64,000 nucleotides of DNA. It comes from JACQQW01 sp964520655. Lineage in GTDB: Bacteria; Omnitrophota; Gorgyraeia; Zapsychrales; Fredricksoniimonadaceae. A model generated the notes under the pieces. That model had not been told where the DNA came from. It was given only the letters and a program-made list of their open reading frames with translations, and made no database searches. A program made the position numbers and the translations under genes. The stretch spans positions 124,001-188,000 of the forward strand of contig CAZFNI010000002.1 of the NCBI GenBank assembly GCA_964520655.1, given 5' to 3'. Of this stretch, positions 16,240-22,679 are shown piece by piece; the stretch's first letter is position 1; each line of letters begins with the position of its first letter.

Positions 16240-16271
16240 TTGTCACAAAAAGCATATACTTTTTGTGACAA
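16240..16271. promoter_or_regulatory. Palindrome matching the AbiEi operator (left copy)
   Basis: An exact 12-8-12 dyad: TTGTCACAAAAA, spacer GCATATAC, TTTTTGTGACAA. Compared with the dyad at 18467-18498 it matches at 27 of 32 bases in one orientation. It lies 118 bp upstream of radC and 14 bp beyond the phosphoesterase stop. No -35 box is placed for this copy, and no T-run follows for a terminator, so an operator or recombination scar fits better than a terminator. Binding by AbiEi here would tie the hsd operon to the toxin-antitoxin regulator (inference). Confidence 0.55.
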
Positions 16272-16284
16272 GATTTGGCACCAT

Positions 16285-16821
16285 CTAGTTAACCTTACCC
16301 TGCTTTTCTTCCTTCAGAAAATCAGAAATAGCAGAGGTGATCTGTTTAAAAGCGATCGGATAAAAATCCCAAACATCAACAGACAGATTGACAATCAAAG
16401 ATTTTTTATCCAGCCGTTTCACCTTGTAATGCTGATGCACATGGCCGCAGAAATTCCAAGGCACCGATAGATCAGCATCTTCCGGCTTATGAATCATACA
16501 AATATCTTTAGCGCCATAATGGATATACATCTTTGTTATGATCGCATTGAGACTGTTGTTACGGTCATGATTACCTTTAATGAATATGAACTTGCCGTTT
16601 AGCCTCTTTTCAAAGTTCAGGGCTCTCTGCTCTCCGCCTTCTTTTCCGCCTTTAAAAATAAAATCACCCAGAAAAAACACAGTATCCTCAGACTTAACCC
16701 GCTCATTGTGTTTGCGGATAATCGTTTCATTCATTTCCTCAACCGTTGCGAAAGGCCTGCCGCAATAGCGAATTATATTGAAATGTGAAAAATGATAATC
16801 GGATGCCCACCAACAATTCAT
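16285..16821 (-). CDS. Calcineurin-like metallophosphoesterase in the AbiE operon
   Basis: 178 residues with every metallophosphoesterase motif: ASDYHFSH (D8, H10), FFLGDFIF, KGNHDRN, and CGHVHQHY near the C-terminus. The WASDYHFSHFNIIRYCGRPF start is the type seen in phage and plasmid phosphoesterases of about 180 residues. The ATG is 2 bp after the abiEii stop, so it is the third gene of the abiEi-abiEii operon. It could undo nucleotide or RNA modification by the toxin, or be an independent effector; both are inference. The family includes 2',3'-cyclic phosphodiesterases and Nudix-like phosphatases, so substrate is open. Confidence 0.87.
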   Translation of the reverse strand: MNCWWASDYHFSHFNIIRYCGRPFATVEEMNETIIRKHNERVKSEDTVFFLGDFIFKGGKEGGEQRALNFEKRLNGKFIFIKGNHDRNNSLNAIITKMYIHYGAKDICMIHKPEDADLSVPWNFCGHVHQHYKVKRLDKKSLIVNLSVDVWDFYPIAFKQITSAISDFLKEEKQGKVN

Positions 16822-16823
16822 GA

Positions 16824-17843
16824 TCAGATCCTGTTAATTTTTTCTTCAATGATCCTCAGTTCTTCTATAATGCGCTCAAATGATGGCGGCTCCTCAAAAA
16901 ACATTTGTTGCATCTGACGGTAATCATTCTTTAATTGGCTCATTTGATCATCGCGAGGCAATAACCGCAAACCTCCCGGCTTTGCAGTGTCATAATGCGC
17001 CCAGTTCGCTTTAAAAAATAAAGTTTTATGATCCGCAACAGACTTAAGCAATGAAATATTTTCCAAAGCGCGTTTATAAATAGGTGAATCCGCCAGCGCG
17101 TATATGTCGTAATAATGCCGCGACATCCGTAGTGGTACATTCTTCTCAGGCGGATAATGATAAATCATATGCAAGATCGTTGCTTTCTCCCAGAAAGTCC
17201 GCTCTGCGGCTAAAACACGTACAGAAGCCCCTTCAATGGCCGTCTCACCTGAAACATTGGTGACATACGGAGAAATGGTCGCGGTTTCAACTGGCCAATG
17301 ATCGGATCGTGCGCCGAATTCAATTTTGACCGATGATCGCACATAGCTTTCCGCATTACTCGTCATGGCATGAGGGAAAATAAACAAAACTGTTTGTCCG
17401 TCCTCATCTTCTGAATCCACTTCAATCTTCCACTCCTCTTTGGCACCCAGAACCGCCGTAACCGCTTGCCTTAAAGCAGGAAGAATTGTTTGATCAATGC
17501 TCTTCTTACAAACCAGTTGTAATTTTTCAAGCCGTTTCTGATTCTCTTTATTGCTTTCTTCTTTATCCGGCTCAATCGCTTCGGACTTCAATAAAAAAGG
17601 CCTCTCTATTGAAATGTCAATGTCCTCTGAAAAACGTTTAATCACGTTATAGCATTTTGAAAGGGATGTCCCTCCTTTAAATGTCAAATGCTCGCCTATT
17701 TTTGGTAATGAAAAAAGGATTTTGAGTATCCAGCACACCCAGAAATCCTTTTCGACTAATTGCGGCATGATATTTAAATTAGCCGCAGTCACTTCAAAAT
17801 AAGCGCGTTTATCTTTGTGCGGTAATAATGCGAATTTATTCAT
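16824..17843 (-). CDS. abiEii: AbiEii/AbiGii nucleotidyltransferase toxin
   Basis: 339 residues of the DUF1814 nucleotidyltransferase family. The active site is TFKGGTSLSK (GGTS at 57-60), then SEDIDIS with D74 and D76, the usual G-S/T-x-D-x-D metal site. Relatives act as type IV-like toxins, some by adding pyrimidines to tRNA. The start is placed at 17843, 7 bp after the antitoxin stop; the longer ORF from 17897 is only the antitoxin C-terminus read out of frame. It is coupled to abiEi upstream and the phosphoesterase downstream. Confidence 0.88.
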   Translation of the reverse strand: MNKFALLPHKDKRAYFEVTAANLNIMPQLVEKDFWVCWILKILFSLPKIGEHLTFKGGTSLSKCYNVIKRFSEDIDISIERPFLLKSEAIEPDKEESNKENQKRLEKLQLVCKKSIDQTILPALRQAVTAVLGAKEEWKIEVDSEDEDGQTVLFIFPHAMTSNAESYVRSSVKIEFGARSDHWPVETATISPYVTNVSGETAIEGASVRVLAAERTFWEKATILHMIYHYPPEKNVPLRMSRHYYDIYALADSPIYKRALENISLLKSVADHKTLFFKANWAHYDTAKPGGLRLLPRDDQMSQLKNDYRQMQQMFFEEPPSFERIIEELRIIEEKINRI

Positions 17844-17850
17844 AAACTTC

Positions 17851-18450
17851 TCATTCTTGTAATTGCCGAAATATCGTTCCAATCCATGCGGGGGCATAAC
17901 GAAGGTCAGCGATCAGCTCGCGCTTATCATCCTTGGTTAATCTCTTTCTAAGTATTTCAATTGTTTTATCACTCACGTGATCTTTGCCTAAATACCGCAA
18001 GGCTTGAATAACTAAACCGCTAACATGCCCCGCGGTAGCCATATTCTTGGGTGTGGTTCTTTTTAAAACAATTTGCTGATTTTTGATCTGCACCTTACGA
18101 TTAGCGCCGTCTGTCAAAAAAATAATTCTTGCCGGTACCTGCTCGGTCAAGCCCAGCAGATTAGCGGCATATGCTCCGGAAGGCTGAATTTTCAGATTAT
18201 CCCTTCCTGCCAATGCTTGAGCAAGACGGTCATAATTCGCAGGCAGATCTCCCAAAACAGGATGTTTTTCTGGGTAGTCATACAAACCGCGAGCAAGTCG
18301 GCGAATTGTTCCAGAATCTGCCAAACGTTCCAAAGCTTTGGCCACGGCGGAGCGGTTTCCGAGGTCAAGAAAGTGAGTTGAGGTGAACACCCAACCCCTT
18401 CTTCTTCCATAAATTTTACTAACTACTCTATTATAAATGCTTTGCGTCAT
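17851..18450 (-). CDS. abiEi: AbiEi-like (DUF6088) antitoxin/transcription regulator
   Basis: 199 residues. An N-terminal winged helix (GWVFTSTHFLDLGNRSAVAK, then ALERLADSGTIRRLARGLYD) is followed by the longer C-terminal domain typical of AbiEi-type antitoxins (SGAYAANLLGLTEQVPARII). Known AbiEi proteins repress their own operon by binding inverted repeats in the promoter, and exactly such a repeat lies upstream. GAGGTGAT sits 4 bp before the ATG. The gene starts the abiEi-abiEii-phosphoesterase operon. Confidence 0.85.
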   Translation of the reverse strand: MTQSIYNRVVSKIYGRRRGWVFTSTHFLDLGNRSAVAKALERLADSGTIRRLARGLYDYPEKHPVLGDLPANYDRLAQALAGRDNLKIQPSGAYAANLLGLTEQVPARIIFLTDGANRKVQIKNQQIVLKRTTPKNMATAGHVSGLVIQALRYLGKDHVSDKTIEILRKRLTKDDKRELIADLRYAPAWIGTIFRQLQE

Positions 18451-18467
18451 TTATATCACCTCTTATT

Positions 18468-18506
18468 TGTCGCAAAAAGTATATAGTTTTTGCGACATAC
18501 TGTCAA
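18468..18506 (-). promoter_or_regulatory. abiEi promoter with embedded palindromic operator
   Basis: On the minus strand the -35 is a consensus TTGACA (18501-18506), then a 17-bp spacer, then TATACT (18478-18483). An exact 11-8-11 dyad (TGTCGCAAAAA, 8 bp, TTTTTGCGACA; 18468-18497) covers the -10 and most of the spacer. A protein bound there would exclude RNA polymerase. The dyad centre is about 32 bp before the abiEi start. Related copies lie at 16240-16271 and, degraded, at 18605-18635. Confidence 0.75.
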
Positions 18507-18546
18507 GCCATTTTTAGGAGAGGAATCGACGAAAATAACATTCTTT

Positions 18547-18587
18547 AATGTTCATTAAATAGTGAACATTGGCACAAGCTGAACATT
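18547..18587. promoter_or_regulatory. AATGTTCA palindrome with an extra half site
   Basis: An exact 8-8-8 dyad, AATGTTCA-TTAAATAG-TGAACATT (18547-18570), is followed by a third TGAACATT half site at 18580-18587. This is a different operator family from the AbiEi dyad. It stands just left of the doubtful ORF at 18604, so it may be the leftover control region of a gene lost there. Confidence 0.45.
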
Positions 18588-18603
18588 CGCAAGGGGCATT
18601 TCA

Positions 18604-18816
18604 ATGGCGCAAAAAGTGGATAGTTTCTGTGGACACATTTATGTCAATTCATGTCACTCAAAAACAGCCTTTTTGACCACCGCAGGAGCATGTAGAATGC
18701 CTCTAAATACGCCTATTCTCCGTCCAGAAACGATTGTTTTTACCATTCTGAATAAGATTGCCACGGATGCCGATTTGAGTGACATTGACATCAATTTTTT
18801 GGGCCATAATCACTGA
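18604..18816 (+). pseudogene. Doubtful ORF, possible remnant with a degraded operator copy
   Basis: A 70-codon ORF on the strand opposite its neighbours. Its first 30 bp (18605-18635) look like a decayed copy of the AbiEi operator (GGCGCAAAAAGTGGATAGTTT), which makes a genuine N-terminus unlikely. The end reads ILNKIATDADLSDIDINFLG; SDIDINFLG recalls the SDIDL strand of small nucleotidyltransferases, but the preceding Gly-Ser of the active site is missing. I take it as debris of a lost module rather than a working gene. Nothing else is visible between 18636 and 18886. Confidence 0.3.
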
Positions 18817-18886
18817 CAACCTGCGCCTCGCCCGACCCGCATCCCCACACCCCCCCTGGAAGGACCCGTAAACAAAAAACCTATTT

Positions 18887-20017
18887 CTATTTATTGTTCC
18901 CTACCGGCCATAAAATATCATAATGAACACTGCGTCCCTTGCCGGACAATTGGCGCAATAACTTTTTCTCAAGCATGTCCGAAATCTCACGAAACGCGGT
19001 CGCCCTGCTAGTGCTTGCCAAGCTCACATATTTGCGGGTTGTTAATCCTCCGACAAATTCACCTTGCCCTTCATCCAACATACGGTTAAGGACTTTCTTT
19101 TGACGCTCATTAATCTCGGTCTGCGCATGTTGTGCCCAAAAATCCGCCTTGAGCAATACTTTACCAATAATTTTATCAGACCTTTGAATAGTACGTTGAT
19201 AGCACCCTAAGAACCAAAGAAGCCAGTTCGTCAAATCCAGATTGTCAGCCTTGGAACATTTTTCAAGAATTTTATAATAACTGTCCCTTTCTTCCATGAT
19301 CTGCGATGAGAAACTATAATATCGCACCTTAAGCTTTTCGTCCTGCGCCAAGGCCATATCTGTTAGACTCCGTGCAATGCGCCCATTACCATCTTCGAAA
19401 GGATGGATTGTCAAAAAATAAAAATGCGCTATCCCTGCACGCAAAAGTCCATCTGTGGTTGTGAAGCTCGCCTTCCACCATTGAAAGAATTTCCGCATTT
19501 CGGCTTCAACGGCTTCTCCCGGAGGCGCTTCAAAATGAACCCGTTCACGCCCCATAGGCCCAGACACAACACGCATCGGCTCTTGGCCTCTCCATTGACC
19601 TACGCGAATCTTATGAAGTCCCGAGTAGCCTGTTGGAAAAAGCGCCCCATGCCAACCTTGTAATCGATCCCTATTAAGGGTCTTAGCGTAATTTTGAGTG
19701 GCATCCAGAATAATCTCAACGATGCCATCGACAGATCTGGATGATCGTCCTAGCCCAACTGTGGGAAGACCCAAATGTCTTGCGACAGATGATCGCACCA
19801 TTTGAAGATTAAGTAGTTCCCCCTCGATTTCCGATGTCTTAATGACTTCCTCAATTAAAATATCAGCTTGTGCCTCTTCTTCAAGCTTAAACCCCAATCG
19901 CTTAACGCGACCCAATAGATCACCCTGAGCAAGCCTCGCCTGTCCCAAAATCGACAAAAGGGTATTGCTGTCCCATGTGAATTCCGGCCAAGAATGATGT
20001 TGCCATATGTATTTCAT
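18887..20017 (-). CDS. Fic-family adenylyltransferase
   Basis: 376 residues. A DUF4172-like N-terminus (WQHHSWPEFTWD) carries the inhibitory motif T61-x3-E65-G66 (TSEIEG), which places it in the class II Fic proteins. The catalytic motif is HPFEDGNGRIAR (205-216), complete. The C-terminus holds a winged-helix (KYVSLASTSRATAFREISDM). Such proteins AMPylate target proteins, and the own inhibitory helix keeps them off. AGGAGG stands 5 bp before the ATG. It appears to be monocistronic with its own promoter and palindromic operator. Confidence 0.92.
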   Translation of the reverse strand: MKYIWQHHSWPEFTWDSNTLLSILGQARLAQGDLLGRVKRLGFKLEEEAQADILIEEVIKTSEIEGELLNLQMVRSSVARHLGLPTVGLGRSSRSVDGIVEIILDATQNYAKTLNRDRLQGWHGALFPTGYSGLHKIRVGQWRGQEPMRVVSGPMGRERVHFEAPPGEAVEAEMRKFFQWWKASFTTTDGLLRAGIAHFYFLTIHPFEDGNGRIARSLTDMALAQDEKLKVRYYSFSSQIMEERDSYYKILEKCSKADNLDLTNWLLWFLGCYQRTIQRSDKIIGKVLLKADFWAQHAQTEINERQKKVLNRMLDEGQGEFVGGLTTRKYVSLASTSRATAFREISDMLEKKLLRQLSGKGRSVHYDILWPVGNNK

Positions 20018-20028
20018 TAATACCTCCT

Positions 20029-20097
20029 GAAGCGATTAAGCCTCATAATCGCTTCACTATATGAGGCAATTATACTATTTAATCGCATCAATAACAA
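20029..20097 (-). promoter_or_regulatory. fic promoter and palindromic operator
   Basis: On the minus strand TTGTTA (20092-20097), a 17-bp spacer and TATAAT (20069-20074) form a good promoter. Downstream of the likely start point is an exact dyad GAAGCGATTA-7-TAATCGCTTC (20029-20055). A third GCGATTAA lies in the spacer, and an interleaved dyad GCCTCATA/TATGAGGC is also present. This looks like several operator sites for one repressor, perhaps the Fic winged-helix itself. Confidence 0.65.
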
Positions 20098-20179
20098 ATT
20101 ATTTTTTTATTTTAAAGGTGAGATAAAGAAGGGTTAATCAATACCAACAACAGCCTCAATAAGCTCCTGCATGGTGCGT

Positions 20180-20227
20180 CTATATTGTGGCCAATGGCCA
20201 CCCATATGTCTCCAAAAAGACCTTCAA
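20180..20227 (-). CDS. Tiny ORF 2 of the KVFLETYGW family (15 aa)
   Basis: TTG start with AGGAGG 7 bp upstream, then KVFLETYGWPLATI and TAG. The first ten codons encode the same peptide as the ORFs at 20224-20322 and 21404-21514, yet differ from them at codon third positions. The TTG overlaps the TGA of the 32-residue ORF before it (TTGA), so the two are set up for coupled translation. The peptide matches no family that I know; the KVFLETYG start recalls the first strand of MiaB-type enzymes but has Trp where they have Cys, and no enzyme follows. Confidence 0.5.
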   Translation of the reverse strand: MKVFLETYGWPLATI

Positions 20228-20322
20228 AATTTACCTCCTAGAAAAGACATATAGATAGTGCCGTTTCCACAGTTTCTAATATAAATTGACGTCCAGCCAT
20301 ATGTTTCTAAAAACACTTTCAC
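20224..20322 (-). CDS. Tiny ORF 1 of the KVFLETYGW family (32 aa)
   Basis: GTG start with AGGAG 6 bp upstream, encoding KVFLETYGWTSIYIRNCGNG and twelve further residues, ending at a TGA that overlaps the next tiny ORF. After GW the sequence is unrelated to the other two copies, so only the ribosome-binding site and the first ten codons are shared. The upstream GGCACTATTTAT is also shared in near-identical form with the copy at 20180-20227. It follows the small membrane protein gene (20383) after a REP-like repeat. Role unknown. Confidence 0.5.
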   Translation of the reverse strand: MKVFLETYGWTSIYIRNCGNGTIYMSFLGGKF

Positions 20323-20337
20323 AAACTTCTCCTAGTA

Positions 20338-20384
20338 TAAATAGTGCCAGGTTCTATTTAATCGTGCGCTGTCCCCTATTTTTC
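20338..20384. repeat. REP-like repeat remnant
   Basis: The segment AAATAGTGCCAGGTTCTATT, then TAATCGTGCGCTGTCCCCTATTT, has the look of intergenic REP sequences linked to REP-associated (RAYT) transposases. Related shorter pieces with GACAGC and CCCTATTT are at 22217-22233 and 22653-22668. No RAYT gene is in the window. It overlaps the stop codon of the gene at 20383. Confidence 0.45.
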
Positions 20385-20538
20385 AACCACCAGTAAAGTA
20401 TTTCCAACAATCTTTAACTAAAGCAATTATTCCCCATCCACATATCCCCCATATAAAATACTTCAAATAATTACAGGTTTCTGCTATTTCAGCTAAATGC
20501 CTCTCAATTTGTTGAAGTGTATATTGTTTATCATCCAT
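20383..20538 (-). CDS. Small single-pass membrane protein (51 aa)
   Basis: The start is set at 20538 because GGAGG lies 5 bp upstream; the longer ORF begins within the DUF2806 gene. The peptide has a soluble helix (MDDKQYTLQQIERHLAEIAE) followed by one membrane segment (YFIWGICGWGIIALV) and a short charged tail. It follows the DUF2806 gene by 14 bp in the same orientation. Small membrane proteins of this kind are often the pore or anchor part of defence systems, but nothing in the sequence proves it. Confidence 0.65.
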   Translation of the reverse strand: MDDKQYTLQQIERHLAEIAETCNYLKYFIWGICGWGIIALVKDCWKYFTGG

Positions 20539-20552
20539 ATAAACCTCCATTC

Positions 20553-21407
20553 TCATTGACTCTCTAGATACCCCTTCAATTTCCACTGTTCCAAAATATA
20601 GACTTTAAATCCCTCCACTGGTTTACTTCCACATATTCGAGCCAATTCCTCTCCTGTTTTTGTAAGCAACACATTTCCAATATTCATTTCATTCTCTTTA
20701 TCTTTAGACATTTTACACTCAACAATTTGTCCATAATATGCCACCTTAAAACTCTTAGGTAGCTTGGTTCTTAAAAAACCTGCTATTGCATTAAATTGAA
20801 TCAATCCAATACTGTCCAAATGCGTCAAAGTATTAAAATTAATCCCATTCTTAATATAAATTTCATTATGTTCATCATAAACAAGAGGAACTATATTCCC
20901 TATATGCCATCCAAAACCACAAAGTTTTGTAAATAAAATTGCATCACCCTTATCTAGGTCAGATAGAAAATTAACAGTTCGTTTAGAGAAACTACCTGGC
21001 GAATTAGCTTCTCCTGCAAGGATACGAGACCATAACGATTGCATTTCTATATCAGATATAATTCTGCATTTATCAAAAAAATTAGTTAGCCAATCTACTT
21101 CAATTTTATCCGGGCTAGAATCTTCCTTTAGCTGTGGCAAGGATTGTTCTACAATTTGTTCCATGATTAATTGTTTTTTTGCCTCTTCTTCAATAAATCG
21201 CCTTACAGCTCTCTGTTGAAGCTCTGCAACTTGAATTATTCCTTGAGTTTTTATTAAATTTGCTTCAACTTCTGCTTTAGCTATTCTTTTAATCTGGTAC
21301 GGCCTAAACAATCCTCCAACTGCTTCAGAAACCTTCTCAATCAAAGTATTTGCAGGCTTAGAATAGTCGCCCAAATTTATAAGTGCTTTTGAAGTTTCGT
21401 CGCTCAT
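20553..21407 (-). CDS. DUF2806-family protein
   Basis: 284 residues. The family core is clear: LIEKVSEAVGGLFRPYQIKR near the start, a long basic helix rich in Ala/Glu, then VDWLTNFFDKCRIISDIEMQ and SRILAGEANSPGSFSKRTVN. The C-terminal half may be a winged helix (LTHLDSIGLIQFNAI). DUF2806 proteins have no known biochemical role but are recurrent in islands and near phage-defence genes. The ATG overlaps the TGA of the tiny CTG-started ORF upstream (ATGA). AT-rich codon use, unlike the housekeeping genes to the right, suggests recent acquisition. Confidence 0.8.
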   Translation of the reverse strand: MSDETSKALINLGDYSKPANTLIEKVSEAVGGLFRPYQIKRIAKAEVEANLIKTQGIIQVAELQQRAVRRFIEEEAKKQLIMEQIVEQSLPQLKEDSSPDKIEVDWLTNFFDKCRIISDIEMQSLWSRILAGEANSPGSFSKRTVNFLSDLDKGDAILFTKLCGFGWHIGNIVPLVYDEHNEIYIKNGINFNTLTHLDSIGLIQFNAIAGFLRTKLPKSFKVAYYGQIVECKMSKDKENEMNIGNVLLTKTGEELARICGSKPVEGFKVYILEQWKLKGYLESQ

Positions 21408-21514
21408 AACCTTCTCAAATTATTTATTGATAGCAAATTCTTCTTAGAAATTCTACCAAAGTCAGCAGCCAATGCTTCCATCGGCCAACCGTAGGTTTCT
21501 AAAAATACTTTCAG
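21404..21514 (-). CDS. Tiny ORF 3 of the KVFLETYGW family (36 aa)
   Basis: A CTG start codon with GAGGA 7 bp upstream would give KVFLETYGWPMEALAADFGR and sixteen more residues, stopping at a TGA inside the ATGA at the start of the DUF2806 gene. It lies 10 bp after the stop of the membrane-protein gene upstream. Its first ten codons differ from the copies at 20180 and 20224 only by synonymous third bases and the first base of the start codon. It may be a leader ORF controlling DUF2806 translation. A start at the internal ATG (PMEAL) is an alternative. Confidence 0.5.
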   Translation of the reverse strand: MKVFLETYGWPMEALAADFGRISKKNLLSINNLRRL

Positions 21515-21524
21515 AATTTAGTCC

Positions 21525-22193
21525 TCACAGTACATTTGTTTTGCAATTATTAAAATTCCTAAATGCTAAATCATTTACCGAGATCCAAACACCATAAAAC
21601 AAACACATTAAATTAAGAAGAAATATAACAGACAAATAAAAAGTTATTTTAATAGCAAGCAATAAATAAATTTTAATAAACAAATAAATCCCCAACATCA
21701 CAAACAAAGACAGAACTGCAAGAACAACAAAGACTGCAAACGGCACAAACATAAGCCATATCAATTTTTTTCGAAATTCAATTCTTGATTTTAGATAATC
21801 GTAATAGTCCTTCAAAGCATTCTTATATAAAGACAAATTCTTTCGATCCCTTTCCTTAAAAGATTCAATGTTATCAAACACATCTTTCTCTAACCAGCTA
21901 TTAGGCTCTCTATCCACTTTAAGTACTTGCATTAAATATGCTTTTTCTTTGGGATCAACTAAAGGATGTTCAATACGATATATAATCCAATTTCTAAATC
22001 GGTTATAGGAATCAGTTAAATCTGTTGAAATAGCCTGCATGCGAAATAAACCAAAAACACCTGACACAGTCGCAAACGTAGCTGAAAGCATAAGTAATCC
22101 AGAATAATACCCATTAAAAATGCTTATCAATTCCTTTGCTTCTAAAATTCTTAAATAATTATAAACACTGCAATAACATATAAATGAACACAT
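21525..22193 (-). CDS. Membrane protein of unknown function in the DUF2806 cassette
   Basis: 222 residues. One membrane segment lies near the N-terminus (GLLMLSATFATVSGVFGLF), followed by a soluble helical stretch of about 80 residues (YNRFRNWIIYRIEHP to KNALKDYYDYLKSR) and two or three C-terminal membrane helices (LIWLMFVPFAVFVVLAVLSL and onwards). I do not recognise a family. The first ten residues are Cys-rich and only a weak AAGG lies upstream, so the true start could be further in. It heads the cassette of membrane protein, tiny ORF, DUF2806 and small membrane protein. Confidence 0.6.
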   Translation of the reverse strand: MCSFICYCSVYNYLRILEAKELISIFNGYYSGLLMLSATFATVSGVFGLFRMQAISTDLTDSYNRFRNWIIYRIEHPLVDPKEKAYLMQVLKVDREPNSWLEKDVFDNIESFKERDRKNLSLYKNALKDYYDYLKSRIEFRKKLIWLMFVPFAVFVVLAVLSLFVMLGIYLFIKIYLLLAIKITFYLSVIFLLNLMCLFYGVWISVNDLAFRNFNNCKTNVL

Positions 22194-22216
22194 ATAGTGA
22201 AAACCTTATTAAATTA

Positions 22217-22233
22217 AAGACAGCTCCCTATTT
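22217..22233. repeat. REP-like repeat fragment
   Basis: AAAGACAGCTCCCTATT resembles the GACAGC..CCCTATTT end of the REP-like repeats at 20338-20384 and 22653-22668. It lies at the 3' end of the DoxX gene, at the border between the AT-rich cassette and the housekeeping region. Confidence 0.3.
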
Positions 22234-22629
22234 CTTAAATAACGATGAATACTTAGCCCAATACCCGCTCATGGAGAATACCTGCAATAAAACCATCGAA
22301 AGCGGGAGAACTAAATTGTTCACGCCGGGCGTCAAACAACCATGGAATAATAGAATATGCAAGGTAACCGGTGCAATAACAACCAGTGCCAGCGGCGCTG
22401 CTAGGCCGGTTAAGAGCATCAGTCCGCATATGACTTCCGTCATCTTTAATAAAGGGAAGAAATATCCCGTTGCCATGATCCCCTTCATAAAATCCATCGC
22501 CGCTTGCGGCATGGCCTGATCCTGCGGCATCGGCATAAGCCCAAAAGCAATGGCCAGCCCCATGCCTCCAAAAACAGCATAGATCAATCCTAAAATAATT
22601 CGTGCGGCTAATTGAACTTTAGTTATCAT
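22228..22629 (-). CDS. DoxX-family membrane protein
   Basis: 133 residues with four membrane helices: AARIILGLIYAVFGGMGLAI, then GYFFPLLKMTEVICGLMLLT, PLALVVIAPVTLHILLF, and VLPLSMVLLQVFSMSGYW. The layout and the K-x-x-E-x-x-x-G-x-x-L-L stretch in the second helix are typical of DoxX/DoxD proteins, which appear in redox and sulfur contexts. GGAGAT lies 6 bp before the ATG. The upstream gene encodes a glutathione S-transferase-like protein 50 bp away, which suits a redox role, not proven. Confidence 0.8.
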   Translation of the reverse strand: MITKVQLAARIILGLIYAVFGGMGLAIAFGLMPMPQDQAMPQAAMDFMKGIMATGYFFPLLKMTEVICGLMLLTGLAAPLALVVIAPVTLHILLFHGCLTPGVNNLVLPLSMVLLQVFSMSGYWAKYSSLFKK

Positions 22630-22652
22630 GTCGATCTCCTTCTCTTAATAAT

Positions 22653-22668
22653 TAGGGACAGCCCCCTA
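22653..22668. repeat. Short hairpin, REP-like
   Basis: TAGGG-acagcc-CCCTA forms a 5-bp stem in the 50-bp gap between the GST-like and DoxX genes. The same GACAGC and CCCTATTT elements occur at 20338-20384 and 22217-22233. No T-run follows on either strand, so a terminator is unlikely. Confidence 0.35.
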
Positions 22669-22679
22669 TTTCATAAAAA

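Noticed and set aside
16240..16271. Terminator of the phosphoesterase operon
   Set aside because: No T-run follows the stem on either strand, and the sequence matches the AbiEi operator.
22184..22519. 111-codon plus-strand ORF
   Set aside because: It is the antisense shadow of the DoxX gene, whose minus-strand product has clear membrane helices and family motifs.
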